Shown one piece after another: positions 10,420 to 20,705 of a DNA stretch of 64,000 bases. The DNA comes from Rhineura floridana (taxonomy: Eukaryota > Chordata > Lepidosauria > Squamata > Rhineuridae). How positions within the stretch are numbered: position 1 is the first letter of the stretch; each line of letters opens with the position of its first letter. The notes under the pieces are model-generated. The model did not search any database, had not been told where the DNA came from, and saw only the letters and a program-made list of their open reading frames with translations. Both the position numbers and the translations under genes were made by a program. The stretch is from contig NC_084500.1 of assembly GCF_030035675.1 (NCBI RefSeq), positions 11,095,100-11,159,099 of the forward strand, written 5' to 3'.

Positions 10420-10870
10420 CTGATCCTCTATACCAGGTGTATAAAGGTAAAGGTGTCCCCGCACTTGTAGTGCGAGTCGTTTCCGACTCTTAGGGTGACG
10501 TCTTGCGACGTTTACAAGGCAGACCGTATATATGGAGTGGGATTGCCAGTTCCTTCCCCAGCCTTTCTTTACCCCCCAGCATATGCCGGGTACTCATTTT
10601 ACCGACCACGGATGGATGGAAGGCTGAGTGGACCTCGACCCCTTTTACCGGAGATTCGACTTCCTCCTTCCGTTGGAATCGAACTCTGGCTGTGAGCAGA
10701 GTTTTCGGCTGCGTTACCACTGCTTACCACTCTGCGCCACGGAGGATCTTAATACCAGGTGTATAGATGTTGCTAAACTACAAATCCCGTCATCCCTGGC
10801 CATGCTAGCTGGGGCTGGCAAGAGCTGCAGTTCAGCAACCTTGGGAGGGCCAAATGTTCCCCACCTCTGT
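10420..10870. mobile_element. Palindromic hAT-type element, interrupted by a SINE
   Basis: The right part ACTACAAATCCCGTCATCCC through GGGAGGGCCAAATGTTCCCC is the common palindromic element. It resumes after the SINE at 10444-10751, whose duplicated target ATACCAGGTGTATA is the element's own end sequence. Confidence 0.6.
10444..10751 (-). mobile_element. Full-length tRNA-derived SINE with 14-bp target duplication
   Basis: Read in reverse it starts GTGGCGCAGAGTGGTAAGC (A box), has a B box around GTTCGATTCC, and ends with GACTCGCACTACAAGTGCGG. A perfect 14-bp duplication, ATACCAGGTGTATA, sits at 10430-10443 and 10752-10765. It is a different SINE family from Sauria and G-type. Confidence 0.88.
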
Positions 10871-11240
10871 TCTATACAGGACTTCAACTGCGCCCTTTGG
10901 CATGCAGACCATGTCATCAGCTGCTGAGGTTTATGGTCCCTCCCCATCCTGGACGTGCAGACGGAGCTTGAGATGGGTTTTCCATGCTGAGTCAACATGA
11001 TGGTCAATGTTGCCATCAAGCCGACGCCTCCATCAGTGAGGATTATGAAACCCTTTCTTGGTACTGCCAAAGACGTTGCAAAGAAGGTGAGTTTTGTTTT
11101 TCCTCCCAGAGTCAATGTTGACTTTGAGGCTGACTTAAATCTTATAAATAAAGGGATTCTTGTTCGTGCATACTTGGAAATACCCTTTTGTAGTCCCAGA
11201 AGGAAGCCTAGACTTAGAAGACATGAGGCAAATTGCTGTG
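10871..11240. other. No gene recognised
   Basis: This is 370 bp of apparently unique sequence; no coding or RNA feature was seen. Confidence 0.5.
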
Positions 11241-11248
11241 GTTAAAAC

Positions 11249-11854
11249 CAGAGGTGTAGTGGCAAATCCAGAAGTGCAGGGTCCCTTCATGTTAGCCACA
11301 GCCATGCCCCGCCCTCTTTTTTGCTGCTGAGATTAACAATGAGATCATTGTTAATGCCTTCTCCCGCGATGACAGACATCCCTAGGAGCCAATAGGCATG
11401 AAAGGGGAGAGGGTTAGCTACTGATAAGAGTCTTCTCAGTGGCTGACTCACCTTCTTTCACTCTGATTGGCTCCAATCAGCAGGAAAGGACAAGGAAGTG
11501 TGTTAGAAGATTCTTGTCAGTAGCTAACACACTCCCTTTTCATGCTGATTGGCTTATATTTATTTATTTATTTATGTATATATGTATTGATTGTATTTGT
11601 AAACCGCCCCATAGCCGAAGCTCTCTGGGCGGTTTACAGCAACTAAAAACATCAAAAACAAACATACAAATTTAAAACACATCTCTTAAAAACAATTTAA
11701 AACACAGTTTAAAAAATTTAAAACAATTTAAAAAACACATGCCAAAATGCCTGGGAGAAAAGAATGCTGGAGACATGGCATCCCTGCTGGGACCCTGCTC
11801 CCAAAAAAGTAAGGGGTCTAAGACCCCCTGAGACCCCAGATGGCTACACCTCTG
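11249..11854 (+). mobile_element. hAT-type element C with perfect target duplication
   Basis: The termini CAGAGGTGTAGTGGC and GGCTACACCTCTG are inverted. GTTAAAAC is duplicated exactly at 11241-11248 and 11855-11862. The interior has internal inverted GATTGGCT/AGCCAATA-type blocks and an L2-type tail insertion at 11552-11745. There is no transposase. Relatives lie at 21247, 45661 and 50208. Confidence 0.92.
11552..11745 (-). mobile_element. L2-type 3' tail nested in hAT element C
   Basis: A TATTTATTTATTTATT run is followed by CCGCCCCATAGCCGAAGC and an A-rich end. Copies of element C at 21247 and 45661 lack it, so it is a later insertion. Confidence 0.75.
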
Positions 11855-11934
11855 GTTAAAACAGGAGATGGCTAGAGGAATAAGCAGCTTCTTATGAGGT
11901 GTGCTTGGCGCCGACGTTGTTATCTTTTTGGCGC

Positions 11935-12151
11935 CAAGTTAAAACCTTCCTCTTTTCTCAGGCATTTTAGTCTATTTTAGTCTTTTAAATATGTTTAACT
12001 GATTTTAGATTTGTGGATGCCTACATACATGTTCCTTGCACCGAATTATTGGATTTTATTGTGTATATTTATATTCCTCTGTTGTACACCGCCCAGAGAG
12101 CTATGCTAGTCGGGCGGTATAGAAATTCAACAAATAAATAAATAAATAAAA
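11935..12151 (+). mobile_element. L2-type LINE 3' end
   Basis: It ends CACCGCCCAGAGAGCTATGC, then GGGCGGTATAGAAATTC and an AAATA microsatellite tail, the complete forward 3' end of the family. Confidence 0.75.
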
Positions 12152-12232
12152 TTCTGTTAGCCAGCTGATGTCCAATAATATTATTTCTGGTGATAAATCG
12201 CTGTGCATTTGGAATATTATTTTTTTCCTCCA

Positions 12233-12610
12233 AACTAAGGATGGGGGAGAGATTAGATTTACTTTGCATTTAAAGGTAGACCTACTTAATTTGCAATTTC
12301 TGAAAGAACACACAGCTGTCCTTCAAAATTCATACTTCTCTGAATTTTGCAAGGCAATTCTCCAGCCATGGAATGTTTACAAAAATGCATATGCGAGGGT
12401 TAAAATGGGCTTAAGAATGCACATATTAGTGCAAATAACATACAAAAATATTAGGGAACGTTGCAAAAATGTGTATATTAGAAAAAATGCATTTAAAAGG
12501 TTAGGAGAAATTTGCACTAAGATGATGATGAATTTTCATGACGACTGAGCAAAAATTGCAAACTAACCTGCAAACGTGGAGAGCCAAACTTAAGATTGGA
12601 AAAAATGGGT
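12233..12610 (+). mobile_element. Element A copy
   Basis: Forward copy from AAGGATGGGGGAGAGATTAG through repeated TACAAAAATGCATAT units to ACTTAAGATTGGAAAAAATG. It is near full length. Confidence 0.75.
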
Positions 12611-12619
12611 CAACTCTGA

Positions 12620-12940
12620 GTAGAGCCTAGATACAACCCTCTGTCTATCACAAAAGGCAATGATTCCACTGCCAACAAGTTGCATGGCGGATGGTGAACG
12701 GGCAGGATTGCCAGAGCTCCATCTAGTGACTCTAGACAAGTTAATGGAGGTTGTTGGTCGATGGCTACTAGTCATGATGGAACCTCCATGTTCAAGGGGC
12801 AGGGTAGCACAGTGAATACCAGAACCGGAGGAGGGGGGGGGCGGGAGAGGAGGGTCGTTCCTTTCCTTGCCTGCTTGTGGGCTTAGCAGAGGCATCAGGC
12901 TAGTCAGCACTGAACTAGATTGATCTTTCCTCTGATGCAG
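12620..12940. other. No gene recognised
   Basis: This is about 320 bp of unique sequence with a G run at 12832-12843. Confidence 0.45.
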
Positions 12941-12944
12941 TGGA

Positions 12945-13130
12945 AAACTTCTCATGTATTTGAAATGTATACGATTGAAATGAATTCTTTGTTTGGATTG
13001 TGATACTGTGGTTGAGTGGGCACTGGACAGTTATTATGATGTTATATTGATATGCATTTTTTCTTACGGTGTTCCCAGCCACTTTGAGCACATTTGTGCA
13101 GAAAAGCGGCATACAAATTGAATAAAAGAG
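12945..13130 (+). mobile_element. LINE 3' end
   Basis: CAGCCACTTTGAGCACATTTG and GCGGCATACAAATTGAATAA match the tail at 35160-35255. It is probably an L2-like 3' end. Confidence 0.6.
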
Positions 13131-13351
13131 ATAGGCCCCCACTGGCCCTGCTCTGTACCTTCCTTGAATGCTTTTCTTGTCCGCAGCAGGTCCTTCAGCG
13201 ATGATTTCTGATCAGCGGCCGTTGCTTTCTCACTATCAACGGCAACTAGCCTTGCCTCGATGGCTGTGTTCTAACCTCCGCTGTCGGAGGCAGTGAATTC
13301 CCATTGCTGGGAATCACCAGTGGGAAGAGCGAGTGTGCAGTTATGCTCGCA

Positions 13352-13468
13352 CAGAGCTTGGGAAAGTTACTTTTTTTGAACTACAACTCCCATCAGCCCA
13401 ATCCAGTAGCCATGCTGGGTGGGGCTGATGGCAGTTGTAGTTCAAAAAAGTAACTTTCCCAAGCTCTG
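13352..13468. mobile_element. Near-perfect palindromic short transposon
   Basis: The arms CAGAGCTTGGGAAAGTTAC and GTAACTTTCCCAAGCTCTG mirror each other for roughly 50 bp each, leaving a tiny loop around CCAGTAGCCATGCTGG. It is the least decayed of its family here. Confidence 0.85.
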
Positions 13469-13479
13469 CGTGGGCTTCC

Positions 13480-13600
13480 CATTGGGCTTCCCATCCCTCT
13501 GCATGGGCTTCCCATCTGGTTGGCCTGATGCTGGGCTGGACTGATGGGCCCTTGGCCTGATCCGGAATGCCCCTCTGATGCTCTTATGAGAATCCGTCTT
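13480..13600 (+). mobile_element. CR1 3' end fragment
   Basis: GATGGGCCCTTGGCCTGATC followed by GATGCTCTTATGAG is the 3' end type of CR1 that ends in TATGTTCT-like repeats. Confidence 0.6.
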
Positions 13601-14230
13601 GCTTGGGAGGGTGTGTAGAAACCTCTGACTTTTTGTGTGGCTGGTATGTAGCCTACTGTGGAATCGTGACAGTCATTTCCATTGCTCCACACACTTTTTT
13701 CTGACCCCATCCACATCTGGCTCTCCCTCCATCATCACCACCACCCGCATGCGACCCCCTCCTGAAGGTTGCTCCAGAGAGAATGCAGCCCTCGGGGTCA
13801 AAAAAGCTTTCCCACCCCTGAAAGATCTCTAGAGCAAGCTGCACGTTTCTCTTTTCAAATCTTCTGCTCAAACGGTTCATTGCTCCCGAACCACCTTACC
13901 TGGGGAGCCAGTTTGACAATCCCGCTATTCCCAGCTGAGAATTTGCAAATATTTCCGCTTCCATCAGCTGTGAAATCGAATCAGTGGGTTCTTATCCCTC
14001 GCGTCATTTGATTCAAGGGTGGTTCTTTTTTTGAGATGAGTTTGTTTTCCAAGGGAGGTGAACGAGTGGAGAACAAGCGTCTTCAATGTGGTGCCCTGCA
14101 GATGTTGTACTATAACAAACGCCCCTCAACCTGAGCATTGGTTGGCCAGTGGTTGGAGAAGGCTGGTGCAGAGCTTCAGGCTCACCTGCGTGGTGTTGGG
14201 TGTTCAGTTGTGACCTAGAGTCCTTCCCCC
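13601..14230. other. No gene recognised
   Basis: This is about 630 bp. The frames on both strands in 13640-14010 overlap each other and show no family I know. Confidence 0.45.
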
Positions 14231-14234
14231 GAGC

Positions 14235-14360
14235 CAGGCACCTTTGGCCCTCCAGATGTTTGTAGTTCAAACTCCCATCAGCCCCAGCAAGCACGGCTAA
14301 GGCTGACAGGTAGTGTAGCTCAGCGATATCAGGAGGGCCCAAGGTTCCCCATGGCTGCCC
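14235..14360. mobile_element. Palindromic hAT-type element copy
   Basis: TTTGGCCCTCCAGATGTTTG, AAACTCCCATCAGCCCCAGC and GGGCCCAAGGTTCCCCATGG show the family termini and core in order. Confidence 0.65.
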
Positions 14361-14384
14361 TCCATTGCCCAAGTCACAGTAGAC

Positions 14385-14445
14385 AATATTTATTTATTTA
14401 TTAGATTTATATCCCGCCCTTTCTCCCAGTAGGAGCCCAGGGCGG
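14385..14445 (-). mobile_element. L2-type 3' end
   Basis: TTATTTATTAGATTTATATC followed by CCGCCCTTTCTCCCAGTAGG and CCCAGGGCGGC is the inverted 3' end of the family. Confidence 0.65.
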
Positions 14446-15095
14446 CGATACTTGGCAAGATGGATGAAGGGTCTGACAGGGTCTGATATGGCAGCTCCTT
14501 AACAACTGCGCCACACTTGAAAGCTTTGTGCCAAAAGATCTCATATTCTGTGTAATTGAGAAGTTGGAATCATCCAGCAGGTGTTGTCCCAATTTCCGAA
14601 AACCTTGGGATCCCCAAAAAACAACGGCATCTTTTCCTCCACCACCCTTTTGCAGGGTGAAAGCCCAAATTGTCAGTGAGCAGCTTTTGCTTGCCTCTGG
14701 GCATGTGCAGAGAGTCTCCAGGGAGGAAAGTGGAGTCAAAGGTGAAGAGGTGAGCAGATGACTTGACCGTCTGAAGAAGTCGGTCCTCTCAAGTAGCAGC
14801 CAACACACACCCAGTTTGCAGACAAAGCACTTGTGAGGCAAGCTTAACTTTGACACAGACAGATCGAGCCGGGCCTGGTCACATGAAAGAACCTTCCTCA
14901 ATTTTTTTTAGCACGTCTATAATCAGATAAGAAGCAGCTTGGAGATTGCCGTGCTGACGCAGGAAGCAGAGAGGAGTGTAAACCACTTTGACACTGGAAT
15001 CTTTCAGGAATCGCATCCCACGCGACACAAGCCTCCTCAGAGCTTGATTTCAATTCAGAGGCTTTTCTCCTCCAGGGCCTGCCAGCATCTACAAT
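14446..15095. other. No gene recognised
   Basis: This is 650 bp of apparently unique sequence; a reverse frame at 14407-14901 is open but matches nothing I know. Confidence 0.45.
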
Positions 15096-15097
15096 GA

Positions 15098-15250
15098 GGT
15101 AGTTCAGTGGTTAGAGCATCTGCCTTTCACGCAGAAGGTCCCAGATGCAATCCCTGGAAGAAAACCTTGCCTGCAACCCTGCAGAGACGGTGACAGTCAG
15201 GGTAGCAGCAACACACTCCCTGTTCTGCCGGTCCCAGTGCATCTCCACCT
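15098..15250 (+). mobile_element. tRNA-derived SINE (G-type), degraded
   Basis: The A-box-like TAGTTCAGTGGTTAGAGC and B-box-like AGATGCAATCC mark the SINE head. The body is mostly lost. Confidence 0.55.
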
Positions 15251-15259
15251 CTCTCCGCT

Positions 15260-15745
15260 GAAAACAGGGGCACACGACCCTAGTCAAACCTCACCCTTTT
15301 TTTTTTACTGCAAAACCTGGCGGGAGCAGCTCGAGTGCATTTTTTAACATTTCAGCTTCAAAGAGATTTTACAACTGAGCAACAGGTCAACCCCCATCAG
15401 GTGCGGCTAACGGAAACACTTTGATCTGGTGACATGTGGGTTTAAAGCCTCGGTGTAGATGATACAAAGCTAGAGGGTTCATTGGTCTGACTCGGTATCA
15501 AGCAGCTTCCTATGTGAAGAAATCTGTGAAGAAAGAACTAGGAATTTCAGGAGAGGGAACAGCAGTATTTATAGCTTCCCTCGCCTCTTCTCCAAGCGAA
15601 ACTTCTCCAGGCCTTTCCCCAGAGAATTTGTTTTCCACGCCACCGGCCTTCTTTGCAACTGAGGATTGCACCATGTATCTGATGGACTCTGGTCCATGAA
15701 AGTTAATACCAGTCGCTGCGATTCGTTTGTCTTTAAGGGACTACA
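15260..15745. other. No gene recognised
   Basis: This is about 480 bp; nothing recognised apart from a short G-type SINE tail near 15480-15515. Confidence 0.45.
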
Positions 15746-15749
15746 GGAC

Positions 15750-16035
15750 CAGTGGTGGGCTGGTCCCCATTTGGACTGGTAGGGCGGAAGAGCAGGGTGC
15801 CCAACGGTAGGTGGAGCCACAGCCAATGGGAGGCGGAGCCAAGTGATTCTGGTTTTGTCCCCACCCTCCTCCCTGCTGAGTTCTACAAGGGGCAACGTTG
15901 AGACTGAGGGGGAAGCTGACAGGCAGGGCCACCCCCTGGAAAGGTCGAAGCAAGAAGGAAGGCAGGAGATGGCTGGCTGAGGGCAAACTTGAGCCTGGTG
16001 GGACAGCGCCCCATGCACCCTACTGGGACAGCCTC
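15750..16035 (+). mobile_element. Element B copy (short hAT-type)
   Basis: It runs from AGTGGTGGGCTGGTCCCC through GGTGGAGCCACAGCCAATGG and TCTACAAGGGGCAACGTTG to GGTGGGACAGCGCCCCATGC. The family recurs about eight times in the window, with inverted CAGTGGTGGCTGGT ends. Confidence 0.75.
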
Positions 16036-16137
16036 CACCGTACTGTCTGTTGTTGTTTTCTGACTTTTTCTGACTTTGTTTTTATGTAAGGTTTTTGTCT
16101 TGATAAGAGAAAGAGGCTTGGACATAGTTGACAGGGA

Positions 16138-16215
16138 CGTAAGAAGAGCCCCGCTGGATCAGGCCAAAGGGCAGTCTAGGCCAGCATCAGATTCTTGTAG
16201 GGGCCAACCATGGTG
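16138..16215 (-). mobile_element. CR1 3' end fragment
   Basis: ACGTAAGAAGAGCCCCGCTGG and ATCAGGCCAAAGGGCAGTC are the inverted CR1 3' end. A GAA microsatellite follows at 16278-16300. Confidence 0.6.
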
Positions 16216-16458
16216 GAGTTTGGTCCTTTCAATTAAATTGTTGTAATGTGCCCTGGGACCTCATGGTGAAGGATATGTGGGAAGAAGAAGAAGAAGAAGA
16301 CAATGCTGAGTGTAGGCCCGTCCAGACTGGTGTGTTTTTGCAGGTGCATTCTGCAACATGCCATTGATGTGATGATAATGCATTGCTGATGGATTTATAC
16401 TAGAGCATCATTCCACTATATTACTTCTGCAATGCTTCCCCAGCACTATTGCCATCTG

Positions 16459-16972
16459 CAGGGCTGGCACCAGAGGGCGACCTGGTTGGGCCCTGGCTGA
16501 GGGCCCCTGCGGCCTAGAGGGGCCTCTGAAGTGCCTCTCCTTAGGGTGGGAGAGTGGTGTTCCCATTCCGTGATCCGCAGCAGCATCGGGTCCTGCAACC
16601 CGTCCCTGCTGCAGATTGTGGAGAGGGATCTCCCAGGCACCCTCCCAATACAGGCAGCGTGGGCTTCAATAAGCCTGCCTGCATGCCGCACCTACCTCTC
16701 CCGTTCAGTGTGAATGCCGTGTGTGCTGTGCGCGCATGTCTGCCATCACTGAAGATGGCGGCAGGGGATTCTCTAAGGGGCTGTTGTCTCTGCCGCCATC
16801 TTGGTTGATGGCAGGCATGTGCACGCATTCACACGACCCGAGAGGTAGGTGGGGTGCACAGGCGGGCTTAGTTGCCCTGCACCACCTGTATCGGGAGACT
16901 GTTGAGGTACGGCACCGTGGGCCCAGAGCAGGCTGCTGCCCAAGGGCCCAGTCATGCCTGGCGACAGCCCTG
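16459..16972 (+). mobile_element. hAT-type element E
   Basis: The termini CAGGGCTGGCACCAG and CTGGCGACAGCCCTG are inverted. GCCATCTG (16451-16458) and GTCATCTG (16973-16980) form an 8-bp duplication with one difference. The interior is GC-rich with mirrored GCCGCCATCTTGGTTGATGG blocks. A second copy is at 59825. Confidence 0.85.
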
Positions 16973-16984
16973 GTCATCTGGAAG

Positions 16985-17390
16985 GGCATTCGTGTGCACA
17001 ACAAAAGTGGGACAATCCCCCCCCCGGTCAATGTGTGGTATGAACAGCTACAGGATTTCTGCCACAAAATTGGGAATATTCACCCTAAAACTTCTACAGG
17101 AGCAAACAGCATTGAGAGTAGGATCACGAGCACAGATCTTCATGAATGCTGAATACAAAGGACATCTGGAATGGCCCTGTGCCAAGAAACTACAAAAAAA
17201 GACGTGGTGACTGACAGGCAGCTGACAGACAATCTGAGTCTACGCCGTCTCGCAGCCAAAGATAATTTTGCCTCTGTGTTCCAGACCGGAGCAACTGGTG
17301 ATTGGCCAGATATGATGAAACTGGGTCAAGAAGTAGATGGAGCTTTGATGCCAAGAGATGTGGACTGTGGGGGCTTTTGACAACTTCAGA
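16985..17390. other. No gene recognised
   Basis: This is about 400 bp between two transposons; it may be decayed retroelement sequence, but no motif settles it. Confidence 0.4.
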
Positions 17391-17393
17391 TTC

Positions 17394-17727
17394 TAGCGGT
17401 GGGTTGGTGCCCTTCGGGACTGGTGGGGCAGAAGCCAGGGAGGTCAAGAGGAGGTGGAGCCAGATTTGGGCGAATGGGACACTGCCCCACTTTAGACAGC
17501 CCCCACCTGCTTGCCTTTCTGCTTCCAGCCAGCCCAGGGGCCAGCTCTGCCTGTCAGCTTCCTCCTCCTTCGTCTCAGTGTTGCCCCTTGCAGGACTCAG
17601 TGGGGAGGAAGATGGGAACCAAAGCTAGCATTAGTTGGCTCTGCTTGTGATTGGCTCTGGCTCCACCTACTGTTGGGCTCCCTGCCTTCCGCCCCACCAG
17701 TCCCGAAGGGCACCAGCCACTACTAGT
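17394..17727 (+). mobile_element. Element B, inverted-end copy
   Basis: Left GGTTGGTGCCCTTCGGGACTG and right CAGTCCCGAAGGGCACCAGCC are extended inverted copies of the same terminus, so this copy has two like ends facing inward. Confidence 0.75.
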
Positions 17728-17729
17728 TT

Positions 17730-18250
17730 AAACTTTGTGTTGCATGTAGGGCTTGCTTTGCTATATGGTCCCAATGGGCACCAGCCACCACTGATTTGCA
17801 ATTAAAACACACACACACCCCAAAAGAATTTGTAATGGTCATTCTAGGACTTTTTTGGGACACACACACCGAGATACACTTTTTTAAATGTAACATTTTT
17901 AAATTGTTTTATATTTTAACTGGTGCCTTCATCTGGCGTGCGGTGTAGAGAATGTGTGTTGTGGGTTGGTTATATACATTTAGTTAGTAAAAAAATAATA
18001 ACAAATGCTTTGAAACATTTTTTTTAATCTGAGAACTGAGTCAGAAAATTTGGGAAAAGTGGAAAGCCAGTGGGTTAACTGAGTTCTAATCTGCACATTA
18101 GCACACGTGGTGTGGATCAGATCAGTTTGTACTGGAATTTGCAAGGATGCAATTCTTGAAGAATCCCTCCCTAATAGTTTTAATGGCTGCATGCTGCCCC
18201 CACCCCCTAACATGAACCACATGACTTACGCCCGTGTGTAAGATTGCGAT
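17730..18250. other. No gene recognised
   Basis: This is about 520 bp, AT-rich, with a short CA run at 17800-17818. Confidence 0.45.
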
Positions 18251-18256
18251 CCAATT

Positions 18257-18450
18257 CAGGAACGTAGGAAGCTGCCCTATTGTGAGTCAGACCATTTGCT
18301 TATCTAGCTCAGTACTGTCTACACTGACTGGCAGTGGCTCTCTAAGATTTCGAGCAAGTTTTTTTCCAGCTGCAACTGGAGATGCTGGGGATTGAAACTG
18401 GAACCTTCTGCATGCAAAGCAGGTGCTTTGCCACTGAGCTACGGCCCTTT
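18257..18450 (-). mobile_element. tRNA-derived SINE (G-type)
   Basis: The inverted copy runs from GGAACGTAGGAAGCTGCCC to the head CACTGAGCTACGGCCC, with the B box inverted around GGGATTGAAACTGG. Confidence 0.8.
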
Positions 18451-18507
18451 CCTTAAAAATAGAACAAGATTCCAGTCCTCAAGGTTCTGAATTAAAGGGT
18501 GATTTAA

Positions 18508-19140
18508 TAGGAACATAGGAAGCAGCCATAAACAGAATCAATCCATTGGTCTACCTAATACAGTGTTATCTGCATAGGCTGGCAGCAGCTCTCCAGGTTC
18601 CAGAAAGGCGTCTCTCCCAATCCCACCTGGAGGAGGGAAATTTGATTCAGTATGCTCTTAAACCCAAATCTCTCAAATTCGCACTTTCCAAAGCCACATG
18701 AGAACTGAAACACAGCTCTCCTTCGAAATGCACGCATCTCCAAATTTTGTGATGCATTTCTCCAACCAAATAATGTTGACAAAATGCATATTGTATGGGA
18801 AATGTGCATAAAAATAAATATATTAATGAAAACAACATACAGGAATGCATTATTTGGAGAGGGATTGTTTGCAAAAAGTGTATGTTGGTCAAAACCGCAT
18901 ACAAAAATGTGTGTCAGGACAAATTCGCACTAAAATGCTGAAGAATTTTCATGAGGATTTTAAAAAAAATGACAAATTGCTGCAGAAATGTGGAGAGCTG
19001 AATTTAAAGTTGGAAAAATGAGAAAGGAAGTGAGCTGAAATTGACAGATCGGTCCAGGGGATGTCAGGGGTTGCAACTGGGCCCTTCTGCATGCAAAGCA
19101 ACTACTCTGTCACTGAGTTACAGCCCTTCCCATAAGTTTG
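18508..19140 (-). mobile_element. tRNA-derived SINE (G-type) split by element A
   Basis: The SINE 3' half lies at 18508-18632 (GGAACATAGGAAGCAGCC to CCCACCTGGAG) and the head at about 19055-19140 (GATGTCAGGGGTTGCAAC to CACTGAGTTACAGCCC). Element A occupies the gap. Confidence 0.75.
18633..19054 (+). mobile_element. Element A copy inside a SINE
   Basis: The forward copy runs from GAGGGAAATTTGATTCAG to GAAATTGACAGATCGG, with CAAATTCGCACTTTCC, TTCTCCAACCAAATAATG and ATTTTCATGAGGATTTT landmarks. Confidence 0.75.
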
Positions 19141-19199
19141 CTCTGAAAACAGTCGTTTCCAGGCTTCGCTTTCTCTTCTGTTTTCCTCTCCCAAGTCTT

Positions 19200-20705
19200 A
19201 CATCAATGAATGAATCTTTATTTTGAATCTTTATTTTTACCCTGCCCTTTTCCCAAAACTGGAACTCAGGGCGGCTTACAAATAAAAACTACACAAGGTA
19301 AAAAACATACAAAAATATACAATTAAAATAGAATTAAACTATTCGTGACATTAAAACCATGAAACATACACTTAAGATACTAAGACAATTTAAAACATTA
19401 AGAATAGGACCATAGAACAATACAACAGACCTTATGAGGCCCTATCTTAAACATCTTCTAGTCCAAAAGCCTGTCGGAATAAAAAAGTCTTTGCCTGTCG
19501 ACCGAAGGATAGCAAGGAAGGGGCCATTCGTGCTTTCCTAGGAAGAGAGTTCCAGAACCTGGGGGCAGCCACCAAGAAGGCCCTATCTCGCGTCCCCACC
19601 AATCGCGCTTGTGAAGGTGTTGGGACTCAGAGAAGGGCCTCTCCTGAGGATCTCAATGCCCGGGCAGGCTCATATGGGGAGATACGGTCTGACAAATAGC
19701 CTGGACCTGGGGCGTATAGAGCTTTATAGGTCAAATCCAGCACTTTGAATTGTGACCGGAAACAAACTGGCAGCCAGTGGAGCTGTCGTAACAAGGGGGT
19801 TGTATAGTCCTTGTAACCAGCCCCAGTTAGCACTCTGGCTGCAGCTCTTTGTACCAGTTTAACTTTCCAAACAGTCTTCAAAGGCAGCCCCACATAGAGC
19901 ACATTACAGTAATCTAAACAGGATGTAACTAAGGCATGCATCACTGTAGTCAAATCAGGCGTCTCCGGGAACGGGCGCAGCTGGCGCACCAGTCTTAGCT
20001 GGGCAAAAGCACTCCTGGCCACTGCAGAGACCTGAGCCTCCAAGTTCAAAGCTGAGTCTAGGAGCACACCCAAACTGCAAACCTGTGTCTTCAGGGGGAG
20101 TGTAACCCCATCCAGCACAGGCTCAGTCCCTATTCCGTGATTTGCCTTTCGACTAACTAGGAGCACCTCTGTCTTGTCTGGATTTAATTTCAATTTGTTC
20201 GCCCTCATCCAGTCCATCACTGATGCCAGGCACTGGTTCAGGACCAGGACAGCTTCTTTGGCTTTAGATGGAAAGGAGAAATAGAGTTGGGTGTCATCCG
20301 CATACTGAGGACACCGAACTCCAAACCCCCGGACAACCTTACCCAGTGGTTTCATGTAGATGTTAAATAACATGGGGGACAAAACTGAGCCCTGAGGGAC
20401 CCCATATGTCAACGGCCAAGGAGTCAAACAGGAATCCCCAGCACCACCTTCTGGGTTCGTCCCTCCAGGAAGGAGCCGAGCCACCGCAACACAGTGCCCC
20501 CAACTCCGATCCCGGCAAGGCGGCCCAGAAGGATACCTTGGTCGATGGTATCGAAAGCCGCTGAGAGGTCCAGTAGAACCAACAGGGACACACTCCCCCT
20601 GTCCAGCTCTCTGAGTAAGTCATCCACCAAGGCGACCAAAGCCGTCTCTGTCCCATAGCTGGGCCTGAAACCAGACTGAAATGGGTCACGATAATCCGTC
20701 AAGCC
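19200..20705 (-). mobile_element. L2-type LINE, 5'-truncated, with reverse transcriptase
   Basis: A 285-codon reverse frame (19627-20484) carries YGVPQGSVLSPMLFNIYM, YADDTQLYFSF and the downstream LRQLHWLPVCFRSQFKVL segment. An earlier part of the domain (SGFRPSYGTETALVALVDDL, SAAFDTIDQGILL) lies in another frame up to about 20700, so there is a frameshift near 20440. The 3' end has the GGGCGGCTTACAA-type tail inverted and a short repeat at 19203-19235. It reads as a CR1/L2-superfamily LINE. Confidence 0.9.

Noticed and set aside
14407-14901. 165-codon reverse frame as a gene
   Set aside because: No recognisable domain, no supporting splice or promoter signals, and overlapping frames on the other strand look equally plausible.
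16278-16300. Functional GAA regulatory repeat
   Set aside because: A short simple repeat next to a CR1 end; nothing indicates a role.
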